DNA of 64,000 bases from Nocardia carnea NBRC 14403 (GTDB lineage Bacteria; Actinomycetota; Actinomycetes; Mycobacteriales; Mycobacteriaceae). Position 1 is the first letter of the stretch; each line of letters starts with the position of its first letter. The stretch covers positions 225,668 to 289,667 of the forward strand of contig NZ_BAFV01000022.1 of NCBI RefSeq assembly GCF_000308515.1. Reading direction: 5' to 3'. Below the pieces are notes generated by a model. It had not been told where the DNA came from. It searched no databases and saw only the letters and a list, made by a program, of their open reading frames with translations. Shown here in pieces: positions 24,188 to 31,435 of this stretch. Made by a program: the position numbers and the translations under genes.

Positions 24188-24991
24188 TCACATGCCCATG
24201 CCGCCGTCGACCGGAAGTCCTGCCCCGGTGATGAATTTGGCGGCGTCGGATGCCAGGAACACCACCGCGTCGGCCATATCGTCGACCTGTCCGAGGCGTC
24301 CTTGCGGGGTCAGTCCGGTGACGGTCGCGACGGCGTCCTCGGGGGAGGCGAACAGCCCGAGTTCGGCGCAGTCCACGGCAAGTTGGGTGCCCATCACGGT
24401 GGGGGTGAGTCCCGGATAGATGCAGTTGACGCGGACCCCGTAGCCGAGCTTGCCCGATTCGGCGGCGGCGACCCGGGTGAGCCGGTCGATGGCGGATTTG
24501 GTGGCCGAGTAGCCGGCGATACCGGGGAATGCGATGGTCGCGGCGACCGAGGAGATGTTGACCACGGCGCCGCCGTTCCCCGCCGGGCCGCCGGGGCGCA
24601 TGGCCCGGAATGCGTGCTTGAGGCCGAGGGCGGTGCCGAGCACATTCACGTCGAGCATGGTGCGCAGGCCTGCCGGGTCGAGATCGACGAGCAGGCTGGT
24701 GATTTCGACGCCGGCATTGTTCACCACCAGATCGAGGCCGCCCAGTGCGTCGACGACCGCCGGTACGGCGGCGGCCCAGCTCGTATCGTCGGTGACGTCC
24801 AATGTGACGAACTCGGCGGTGGCGCCCGAGTTCCGCAGAGACTGCACGGTCTCCGTCCCGGCGTCGGTGAGCACATCGCCGATGGCCACCGCGGCGCCCG
24901 CCGCGGCCAATGCCTCGGCCATTCCCGCACCCAACCCGCGTGCGCCTCCTGTGACCAGCGCCTTTCGGCCCGTCAAGTCATAGCTCGTCAT
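24188..24991 (-). CDS. SDR family oxidoreductase
   Basis: 267 residues, classical short-chain dehydrogenase: cofactor motif VTGGARGLGAGMA, NNAGV at about residue 90, catalytic Ser in VVNISSVAA, Tyr-x3-Lys in GYSATKSAI, and the C-terminal FITGAGLPVDGGMGM. Asp in IGDVLT at the end of beta-2 suggests NAD preference. First gene of the SDR / saccharopine-dehydrogenase-like / fadD operon. The promoter region carries two copies of a TetR-type palindrome. Confidence 0.92.
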   Translation of the reverse strand: MTSYDLTGRKALVTGGARGLGAGMAEALAAAGAAVAIGDVLTDAGTETVQSLRNSGATAEFVTLDVTDDTSWAAAVPAVVDALGGLDLVVNNAGVEITSLLVDLDPAGLRTMLDVNVLGTALGLKHAFRAMRPGGPAGNGGAVVNISSVAATIAFPGIAGYSATKSAIDRLTRVAAAESGKLGYGVRVNCIYPGLTPTVMGTQLAVDCAELGLFASPEDAVATVTGLTPQGRLGQVDDMADAVVFLASDAAKFITGAGLPVDGGMGM

Positions 24992-25071
24992 CCGGAACCT
25001 CCTCGTCGAGAAACCTGAATCGCCGGGCTCGCCAGGGCGAGAATGCGGCGTGGATCACACAGTAACAGCGT

Positions 25072-25108
25072 TTGGACAGTCGTCAAGATTTTCTTTGACA
25101 GTTGTCAA
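25072..25108. promoter_or_regulatory. Tandem TetR-type operators
   Basis: The perfect palindrome TTGACAGTTGTCAA lies at 25095-25108, and a near copy TTGGACAGTCGTCAA at 25072-25086. Both sit between the divergent SDR operon and tetR gene and share the TGACAGT(T/C)GTCA core. They are the likely binding sites for the adjacent regulator, controlling both directions. Confidence 0.7.
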
Positions 25109-25185
25109 GACGGCCGAAATGGTGCACGATAGACTGCTGCCGGATACCGCAGCCGCGGGCTGTACCGAGCCGACGGGACGAATGG

Positions 25186-25821
25186 GTGACCGAGGTCGTC
25201 GAGACGAAAAGAGAGCGAATAGCACGCCGCCAGGTCGACAAGTTCGACGCGCGGCGAACCGAACTCGCCATCGCGACCCTGCACACCCTCGCCGATCTGG
25301 GCTACGCCCGCACCAGCTTGCGGGAAATCGCGCAGAATTCGGAATTCACGCACGGCGTCCTGCACTACTACTTCGCCGATAAACGCGACCTCATCACCGA
25401 AGCGGTCCGTCAGTACGAAGCCGTCTGCGTGACCCGCTACGACGAGGTCGTCGCCGGCGCGGAAACGGCAGACCGGCTACGCGCCGATTTCACCGCGATG
25501 TTCTTCGCCACCCTGGACGCCGACGCGCCGCTGCACCGGCTCTGGTACGACCTGCGCAACCAGAGCCTGTTCGACGAGACCTTCCGCCGCGACGTCCTGG
25601 ACATCGATGAACGCCGCGAAGCCATGATCTGGCGAGTGGTGAGCCGGTACGCCGAACTCGCCGGCACGGCGCCGGCGCTCTCGTCGGCAGCGGCATACGC
25701 CCTGCTGGACGGGGTTTTTCAACGAGCACTGCTCTACGTGCTGTCCGGGATGCCGGACGCAGTCACACAGTTGCGCGAGGAGCTGCCGCTGCTGTTCGAT
25801 CTGATGGTGCCCCAACGCTGA
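25186..25821 (+). CDS. TetR/AcrR family regulator
   Basis: 211 residues from GTG 25186. N-terminal HTH about residues 20-65: TLADLGYARTSLREIAQNSE followed by FTHGVLHYYFADKRDLI, the standard TetR recognition-helix pattern (here YYF rather than YRHF). The C-terminal ligand domain is helical and ends PLLFDLMVPQR. It faces the SDR/fadD operon and the paired palindromes, so it probably represses that operon and itself until an acyl-type inducer binds. Confidence 0.88.
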   Translation: MTEVVETKRERIARRQVDKFDARRTELAIATLHTLADLGYARTSLREIAQNSEFTHGVLHYYFADKRDLITEAVRQYEAVCVTRYDEVVAGAETADRLRADFTAMFFATLDADAPLHRLWYDLRNQSLFDETFRRDVLDIDERREAMIWRVVSRYAELAGTAPALSSAAAYALLDGVFQRALLYVLSGMPDAVTQLREELPLLFDLMVPQR

Positions 25822-25884
25822 ACACCGGCGCCGAACCTTCTGCTCGTCGACTGCCGGATGGGGGAGCTGCGCTGCCCGGCCTCG

Positions 25885-26841
25885 TCAGGAAACCACCGGC
25901 AGCCCGGTGGGCGAACTCGCCGTGGCGAACAGGTCGGCCGGTGGGGCGCCGGGAAGTTCGCCCAGTAGCGCCGCCAGTTTCGTCAACTGTGCCCGGCGCG
26001 GGCCGGAACGCCAGATCAACGCCATCCTCGACTCCTCGTCGAAACCGGTGACGCGGACGTAGCGCAGGTCGGCGCGCTGATTGCGTTCCGCGACCGGGCG
26101 GCAGGTCAGCAGTGCGTACCGGCCGGTGGCGGCGAGAGTCATCCCCTCTTGGAGGGTCGCCACCCTGGCCGTCGTCGTGATCGGCGCGCCGAGCGGTGTG
26201 AAGCGAGGAAAATGGACGTCCCGCCAGTAGTCCGGTGCGGGCCCCGCCGGCGAGACGAGATCCACGGTCGCGAGGACTTCCGCGTCGATGCGTTCGGCCT
26301 CCGCGAGCGGATGGCCGCGTCCGACCGCCAGCATTCGTGGCGCGGGCGGGAATACGAACCCGACCGAGAGCTCCGGCTCCCGCACCGGGAGCAGTGCCAC
26401 GGCCGCGTCCACGCGCCCGTCGAGCAGGGCGCCGAAGGGATCGCCGAGCGGGATTTCGTGCAACGCCAGGCTCACCTCCGGGTTCTCACGGGCGAATCTG
26501 GTGAGGGTCCAGGTGACGGTTTCGTAGGCGATGCCCTGGAAACCGAGACGGATCGGAGCAGGTACCTCGTGCCGGGCTTCTCGCCGCGCCCCGCCGACGA
26601 GATCGGTCAGTTCCGTGTACACGGGCCGCACGCGCTCCACGAAATCGGCGCCGAAATCGGTGAGTGCGACCCGGCGGCTGGTGCGGTGCACGAGTTGCGT
26701 GCCGATGGTGCGTTCCAGTGCGGCGACGAGCTGGCTCACCCGGCTCTGTGACACGCGCAGCCGCTCTGCTGTCCGGCCGAAGTGCAGCTCCTCGGCCAGT
26801 ACCAGCAGACACTCCAGCTCGCGGACGGGTAGGTCCGGCAT
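25885..26841 (-). CDS. LysR family regulator
   Basis: 318 residues. The N-terminal winged helix (RELECLLVLAEELHFGRTAE; RVSQSRVSQLVAALERTIGT) is canonical, and the rest is the periplasmic-binding-like effector domain. Divergent from an MFS exporter 97 bp away. The intergenic DNA contains GATCAGTTCAGCTGATC-type partial dyads suited to LysR binding. It probably activates the exporter in response to a co-inducer; no ligand can be named. Confidence 0.88.
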   Translation of the reverse strand: MPDLPVRELECLLVLAEELHFGRTAERLRVSQSRVSQLVAALERTIGTQLVHRTSRRVALTDFGADFVERVRPVYTELTDLVGGARREARHEVPAPIRLGFQGIAYETVTWTLTRFARENPEVSLALHEIPLGDPFGALLDGRVDAAVALLPVREPELSVGFVFPPAPRMLAVGRGHPLAEAERIDAEVLATVDLVSPAGPAPDYWRDVHFPRFTPLGAPITTTARVATLQEGMTLAATGRYALLTCRPVAERNQRADLRYVRVTGFDEESRMALIWRSGPRRAQLTKLAALLGELPGAPPADLFATASSPTGLPVVS

Positions 26842-26938
26842 GCCGCTCCTCCCGGTCGCCGTGATCGATCAGTTCAGCTGATCGAACAATGAGCTGATCA
26901 CTGTTGTTCCGCGATACCGCGCGACATTGACTGGACTC

Positions 26939-28153
26939 ATGTCCATTGTGAGTGAAACGCGGGCGCCCGCAGCCGAACCCGCCGAACGCTGGGCGGCGAT
27001 CACAGTCCTGGCGCTGTCCACTTTTCTCGTCGTGACGGCGGAGATGTTGCCGGTCGGCATCCTCACGCCGATGTCGGACGGGCTGGGTATCTCCGCGGGA
27101 ACCGCGGGGTTCAGCCTGGCTGTCACGGGTGTCGTTGCCGCGTTGGCCGCGCCGTTCGTCGCGCGGGCGATCGGCAGTCTCGACCGGCGCCGTGTCCTGG
27201 TGGCGGCCGCGCTGCTGCTCGCCGCGGGCAATCTGATCACCGCGGCCGCTCAGGGGTTCGCGGTTCTCGCTCTGGGCCGGGTGGTGGTCGGGCTGGCCAT
27301 GGCGACCGTGTGGGCGCTGGCGGTGGCGCTGGTCACGCGGCTGGTGAGTGAACGCCGGGCGGGTCTCGCGGTGTCGATGGTGGTGAGCGGTGTCGCGGTC
27401 GCTTCCGTATTGGGTGTGCCCATCGGGACCGTGCTGGGCGATATCGCGGGGTGGCGCAGTGCTTTCGGGGCGCTCGCGCTGGCGGCTCTCGTACTTGCCG
27501 CGGGGCTGGCCGTGCTCTTGCCGCCGCTGCCCGCACTACCGGAGGTGGCCGGCAATGCGAAGGCCGGGTCGTTACTGGCGATTCCGGCGGTGCGGAGGGG
27601 GCTCGTGGCGGTAACTCTCCTCGTCACCGCGCATTTCGCGGCCTATACGTATGTGCGGCCCGCGTTGGAGGATTTGTCGGGTGTCCACGGTATCGGGATC
27701 TCGTTGCTGCTCCTGCTCTACGGAATTTGTGGGATCGTCGCGAATTTCGCGGCGGGCGCAGCGGCCGCGCGACGAGTTCGTACGACGATGCTGGTCCTGG
27801 CGATCGGAATCGCCGTCGCATTGCCGGCTCTGCTCCTGCTCGGAACCACCCCGCTCGGCGCGGCGGCGGTCCTCGTGTTGTGGGGACTGTCCTACGGAGG
27901 TGTCTCGGTGTGCAGCCAACTCTGGGCTGTCCAGGCCGCGCCGGACCGGCGCGAGGCCGTCACCGGGCTGTACGTCGGCGCCTTCACCGGAAGTATCGCA
28001 CTGGGATCGTTCGCCGGCGGCGTGGTTCTCGATGGCGCCGGGTTGACGGTGCTGCTATGGGGCGCGGCTGCGTTGGCGGCGGCGGCCGCGCTGGCCACGA
28101 TCTCCGGCGGCGGCCACCGCTGTCACGTTCCGGCGAGGCATAACGACCAGTAG
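26939..28153 (+). CDS. MFS transporter, DHA1-type
   Basis: 404 residues from ATG 26939 with about 12 hydrophobic segments. TM1-TM2 region: ALSTFLVVTAEMLPVGILTP, the DHA1 pattern with Asp/Glu in TM1; loop 2-3 has SLDRRRVLVAAALLL. TM5 carries GVPIGTVLGDIAGWRSAFG, the antiporter motif C of drug-proton exporters. Likely a proton-driven efflux pump for sugars or drugs, as in the AraJ/SotB group. Regulated by the divergent LysR; a strong hairpin follows the stop. Confidence 0.88.
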   Translation: MSIVSETRAPAAEPAERWAAITVLALSTFLVVTAEMLPVGILTPMSDGLGISAGTAGFSLAVTGVVAALAAPFVARAIGSLDRRRVLVAAALLLAAGNLITAAAQGFAVLALGRVVVGLAMATVWALAVALVTRLVSERRAGLAVSMVVSGVAVASVLGVPIGTVLGDIAGWRSAFGALALAALVLAAGLAVLLPPLPALPEVAGNAKAGSLLAIPAVRRGLVAVTLLVTAHFAAYTYVRPALEDLSGVHGIGISLLLLLYGICGIVANFAAGAAAARRVRTTMLVLAIGIAVALPALLLLGTTPLGAAAVLVLWGLSYGGVSVCSQLWAVQAAPDRREAVTGLYVGAFTGSIALGSFAGGVVLDGAGLTVLLWGAAALAAAAALATISGGGHRCHVPARHNDQ

Positions 28154-28178
28154 CACCACAGCACGTACTGCCGGGTCG

Positions 28179-28236
28179 ATCGGGCCGGGCTCACCTCGTG
28201 AGTCTATCGACGCAACGACGGTGATCCCGGCCCGAT
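28179..28236. terminator. Bidirectional terminator between convergent genes
   Basis: Arms ATCGGGCCGGGCTCACC (28179-28195) and GGTGATCCCGGCCCGAT (28220-28236) pair over 17 bp with one mismatch. The site lies between the ends of the MFS gene and the LLM oxidoreductase gene. Confidence 0.55.
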
Positions 28237-28241
28237 GACGG

Positions 28242-29090
28242 TCAGGCGACGATATCGGCGAGCCGGTCGACCTGGCCGGGGTCGGTGCCGTAGCAGTACA
28301 ACATCACCTCGTCGGCGCCGAGGTCGGTGAACTGCCGTATCGCCGTGCGGATCTCGGCAGCGGTGGTCTGTAGGCCGGACACCATGTTCTCGGCATAGCC
28401 GGTGAATTCGTAGTAGGCGCCGAGAGCCGCGCGTACTTCGTCGACCAGCGACTGCGGTCCCAGGGCGACGTTGACCTGGGCGACGAATCGGGGTTCCCCG
28501 GTCCGGCCGTGCTCGTGCCAGGACGTGCGGACCGAATCGTAGAGGTCGCCGCACCATTGCACCGGGGCGGCGGAGAGGTAGCCGTCGCCCCAGCGGGCCA
28601 CACGCGCGAGAGCGGCCGGTCGGAAACCGCCGAAGAGGATCGGCGGTCCGCCGGGCCGGGCCGGAGTGGGGCCGATCGGACCGCAGCCGGGGCCGAACGG
28701 TTCGCCGGACCACAGGCTGCGCAGTTGGGCGAGTTGTTCGTTCATGCGCCGGCCCCGGCTGCTGAGTTCGACTCCTGCCGCGAGGTGGTCGTCGGCGCGC
28801 CCGCCGACGCCGAGGCCGAGTACCAGCCTGCCGCCGGACATGCGGTCCAGTGTCGCGACCTGTTTGGCCAGGAGTGCGGTATCGCGTAACGGGGTGAGCA
28901 GGACCTCGGTCTGTACCTGTACGCGGCTGGTGGCTCCGGCAACGGCGGCCAGCGCGACCAACGGTTCCGGATTGTCGTAGACGAGACGGTCGAGCAGGCC
29001 GAGGGTCGAGAAAGGGCCGGCGTCGGCGCGGCGGGCCCAATCGAGCAGGGCCGCGGGTTCGGCGATGGGTAATCCGAGTCCGATATTCAT
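28242..29090 (-). CDS. LLM class (F420- or FMN-dependent) oxidoreductase
   Basis: 282 residues from ATG 29090, with GGAGG about 6 nt upstream. TIM-barrel luciferase-like monooxygenase pattern: NIGLGLPIAEPAALLDWARR, LVALAAVAGATSRVQVQTEV, the GRLVLGLGVGGRADD loop and GGPPILFGGFRPAALARVAR. Nocardia/mycobacterial members usually use coenzyme F420, but cofactor cannot be read directly. The substrate is unknown. The gene lies 160 bp downstream of a TetR gene on the same strand, and that gap holds its promoter. Confidence 0.85.
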   Translation of the reverse strand: MNIGLGLPIAEPAALLDWARRADAGPFSTLGLLDRLVYDNPEPLVALAAVAGATSRVQVQTEVLLTPLRDTALLAKQVATLDRMSGGRLVLGLGVGGRADDHLAAGVELSSRGRRMNEQLAQLRSLWSGEPFGPGCGPIGPTPARPGGPPILFGGFRPAALARVARWGDGYLSAAPVQWCGDLYDSVRTSWHEHGRTGEPRFVAQVNVALGPQSLVDEVRAALGAYYEFTGYAENMVSGLQTTAAEIRTAIRQFTDLGADEVMLYCYGTDPGQVDRLADIVA

Positions 29091-29250
29091 CGGTTTCCTC
29101 CAGGAAAATGGGTGGGCAAACAGCGCCGCCCACTCCATCGCCCGAAACACCGGGCGCGGGCTCTCATTCTGCGGCTGTACTTCTGGAGAGCGCCGATCGG
29201 ATTGCCCGAACTGTAGGTCGCGAACTCGGATCTCCGCAACCGGAATGTCG

Positions 29251-29826
29251 CTACTGCCGCCGGGCCGGCCAGTTGGTCAGTGTGAAATCGAGGACCTCGA
29301 GGAGTCGTGCCCAGCTGTCCGCGGCAGAGGGTTCACTGTGGTCGAAGCCGCCACTGAGTTCCAGGGCGGCATAGCCGTGGAAAACGCTGCCCAGTAGTCG
29401 TACCGCATGTGTCCGGTCGGGTTCGTCGATGTCGTAGCCACGCAGGACGGCGCGCATCAAGGTGGAGTGCCGGACACCCGCGCTCGCGGCCGCGGTCTCG
29501 GCGGGTAGTCGCATCCGGGCGGCGGTATAGCGTCCGGGGTGTCGGCGGGCGTAATCGCGGTAGACGTTCGCGAAAGCGGTCAGTGCGTCGGGGCCTGCTC
29601 GGCCGGCGACGGCTTCGGCGGCGCTGTCCGCCATTTCTTCCAGGGCGAGCAGTGCGATCCGCGTCCGGAGGTCCTGGGAGCTCTTCAGATGGGAGTACAC
29701 GCTGGCGACCTTGACGCCGAAGCGCCGGGCGACCTCGGAGACGGTCACCTGGTCGAAACCGACTTCGTCCGCCAGTTCCGCGCCGGCTCGGGTGAGCCGT
29801 TCCGGGGTCAGTCCTGTTCTAGCCAC
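29251..29826 (-). CDS. TetR family regulator (WHG-domain type)
   Basis: 191 residues. HTH: ELADEVGFDQVTVSEVARRF followed by GVKVASVYSHLKSSQDLRTR. The C-terminal region has YTAARMRLP and a short segment around LGSVFHGYAALELSGGFDH, typical of the TetR C-terminal WHG domain. Divergent from the SGNH hydrolase gene; the palindrome at 29856-29870 between them is the likely operator. Confidence 0.87.
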   Translation of the reverse strand: MARTGLTPERLTRAGAELADEVGFDQVTVSEVARRFGVKVASVYSHLKSSQDLRTRIALLALEEMADSAAEAVAGRAGPDALTAFANVYRDYARRHPGRYTAARMRLPAETAAASAGVRHSTLMRAVLRGYDIDEPDRTHAVRLLGSVFHGYAALELSGGFDHSEPSAADSWARLLEVLDFTLTNWPARRQ

Positions 29827-29855
29827 ACCGGTAACCGTACAGCATTAACCATTTG

Positions 29856-29870
29856 CCTAAACCGATTAGG
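29856..29870. promoter_or_regulatory. Palindromic TetR operator candidate
   Basis: CCTAA-accga-TTAGG, 5-bp arms, in an AT-richer patch 30 bp upstream of the TetR start and 80 bp upstream of the hydrolase start. TetR-type regulation of both genes is inferred. Confidence 0.55.
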
Positions 29871-29949
29871 AAAACTACTATGGCTTGTGCTGAAGCGCCG
29901 CGCAGGGTCGGTCGGCGCAACCTCCGACAACCGATGCACAGGTGAATCC

Positions 29950-31167
29950 ATGCACTCCGACACCGAGTGGACAACCACGGCGATCACTGCGGATATCGTC
30001 CGCGGTGCTGTTGAACTCGAGCACACCGAACGCGGCGTCCTACCGCATCGACTGCCCGCCTGGGCCCGCGCGGAATGGGCCGATGGGCAATTGGCGATGG
30101 CGGAAGCCCAGCCCTCGGGGGTCCGGGTGGTTTTCGGTACCTCCGCCACGGCGATCGAACTCGACACCGTCGCGACGAGGCTGGGGTACGCGGACGGCCC
30201 GGGCCGCCCGCCAGGGGTTTACGACCTGCGTATCGATGGGCGGTTGGCCGCACAGGCAAACGCTCCCGGCGGCGACAAATTGCTCATCGATATGGCCACC
30301 GGACGCACCACCCGGCAACCGGGGCCGGTCGGTACGGTGCGGTTCGCCGATCTGCCCGCCGGTTTCAAGAATGTCGAAATATGGTTGCCGTACAACGAGA
30401 TCACCGAACTCTCGAGTCTGCGCACCGATGCCGCCGTCGAGCCCGTACGGGACGGCGATCGCCGGGTCTGGCTCCAATACGGTAGCTCGATCAGCCAGGG
30501 CTCCAATGCCGGCAGCCCGTCCACCACATGGCCCGCGCTCGCTGCTGCCCGCGGCAGAGCCGAACTGACCAATCTGGGGCTGAGCGGCAGTGCCATGCTC
30601 GACCCGTTCGCCGCCCGCTTGATTCGCGATACCCCGGCCGACCTGATCGGCCTCGAGATCGGCATCAATCTGGTCAACGCCGACGTGATGCGGATGCGCG
30701 CCTTCGGGCCCGCCGTGCACGGTTTCCTCAGCACTGTGCGCGAGGGCCATCCCACGACACCGCTGTTGGTGATCTCGTCCATCTACTGCGAAATCCACGA
30801 GAACACACCGGGGCCGGGAGCCTTCGACCCCGAGGCCCTCAGCGTGGGCGAGATGCGATTCATCGCCACCGGCGATCCCGCCGACCAGGCGAAAGGGAAG
30901 CTGACACTCGATAGTATTCGCGACGAGTTGTCCCGCATCGTCACCCAACGGGCGGCGAACGATCCGCACCTGTTCTACCTCGACGGCCGCGAACTGTACG
31001 GCGAAACCGACTACCGCGCGAACCCGCTACCCGACCGGCTGCACCCGGACGCCGCGACACACCAGCTGATCGGCGAACGGTTCGCCGAACGCGTATTCGG
31101 GGCCGACGGAGTGTTCGGCGATGGACCGGTTCGTGTGCGGCGCCCGGCCGCTGTTCTATCCAGTTGA
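29950..31167 (+). CDS. SGNH/GDSL-type hydrolase (two-domain esterase)
   Basis: 405 residues from ATG 29950 (AGGTGA upstream). An N-terminal beta-sandwich (~residues 1-170) carries AWARAEWADG and FADLPAGFKNVEIWLPY. The SGNH domain follows: the nucleophile Ser in WLQYGSSISQGS (block I), LGLSGSAMLD (block II), LEIGINLVNAD (block III Gly-Asn), and DRLHPDAATH (block V Asp-His). No signal peptide, so cytosolic. The architecture resembles acetyl-xylan-esterase-like GDSL proteins; substrate unknown. Divergently regulated by the TetR at 29251. Confidence 0.85.
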   Translation: MHSDTEWTTTAITADIVRGAVELEHTERGVLPHRLPAWARAEWADGQLAMAEAQPSGVRVVFGTSATAIELDTVATRLGYADGPGRPPGVYDLRIDGRLAAQANAPGGDKLLIDMATGRTTRQPGPVGTVRFADLPAGFKNVEIWLPYNEITELSSLRTDAAVEPVRDGDRRVWLQYGSSISQGSNAGSPSTTWPALAAARGRAELTNLGLSGSAMLDPFAARLIRDTPADLIGLEIGINLVNADVMRMRAFGPAVHGFLSTVREGHPTTPLLVISSIYCEIHENTPGPGAFDPEALSVGEMRFIATGDPADQAKGKLTLDSIRDELSRIVTQRAANDPHLFYLDGRELYGETDYRANPLPDRLHPDAATHQLIGERFAERVFGADGVFGDGPVRVRRPAAVLSS

Positions 31168-31435
31168 ACGCCGCTGCCGGGGAGACCCGGCAGCCGCCCG
31201 ATCCGCTGTACCTGTGGATCTACGCGACGGTCGCTCTGCTGACCTGGCTCCTCTCCGGTCGCGCTGGCAGAGCTCGCCGGCCTGGCTATCGCCGGATGCT
31301 GGTGGGCCCGCCGGTGTGGGCTGCGGCGTAGTCGCTGCTGATTACGTGGTGCTGTGCTATCTGGCCGGTGTGGGAGTGGGAGCGTTGCTGTGGCGAAAGT
31401 CCCGAGCGGCCGCAGCAGCTTCTAATGTCGGGTAG
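31164..31435 (+). pseudogene. Frameshifted small membrane protein
   Basis: A TTG overlapping the hydrolase stop opens PDPLYLWIYATVALLTWLLS and reads to a stop at 31331 (ending MLVGPPVWAAA). An adjacent frame continues with DYVVLCYLAGVGVGALLWRK up to 31435. Joined by indels, the pieces would make a two- or three-helix membrane protein of about 85 residues. As written it is broken. It ends at the start of the M28 peptidase gene. Confidence 0.35.

Noticed and set aside
29539..29949. In-frame N-terminal extension of the SGNH hydrolase
   Set aside because: It overlaps the TetR coding region on the other strand and lacks a family match; ATG 29950 has a Shine-Dalgarno and the domain starts there.
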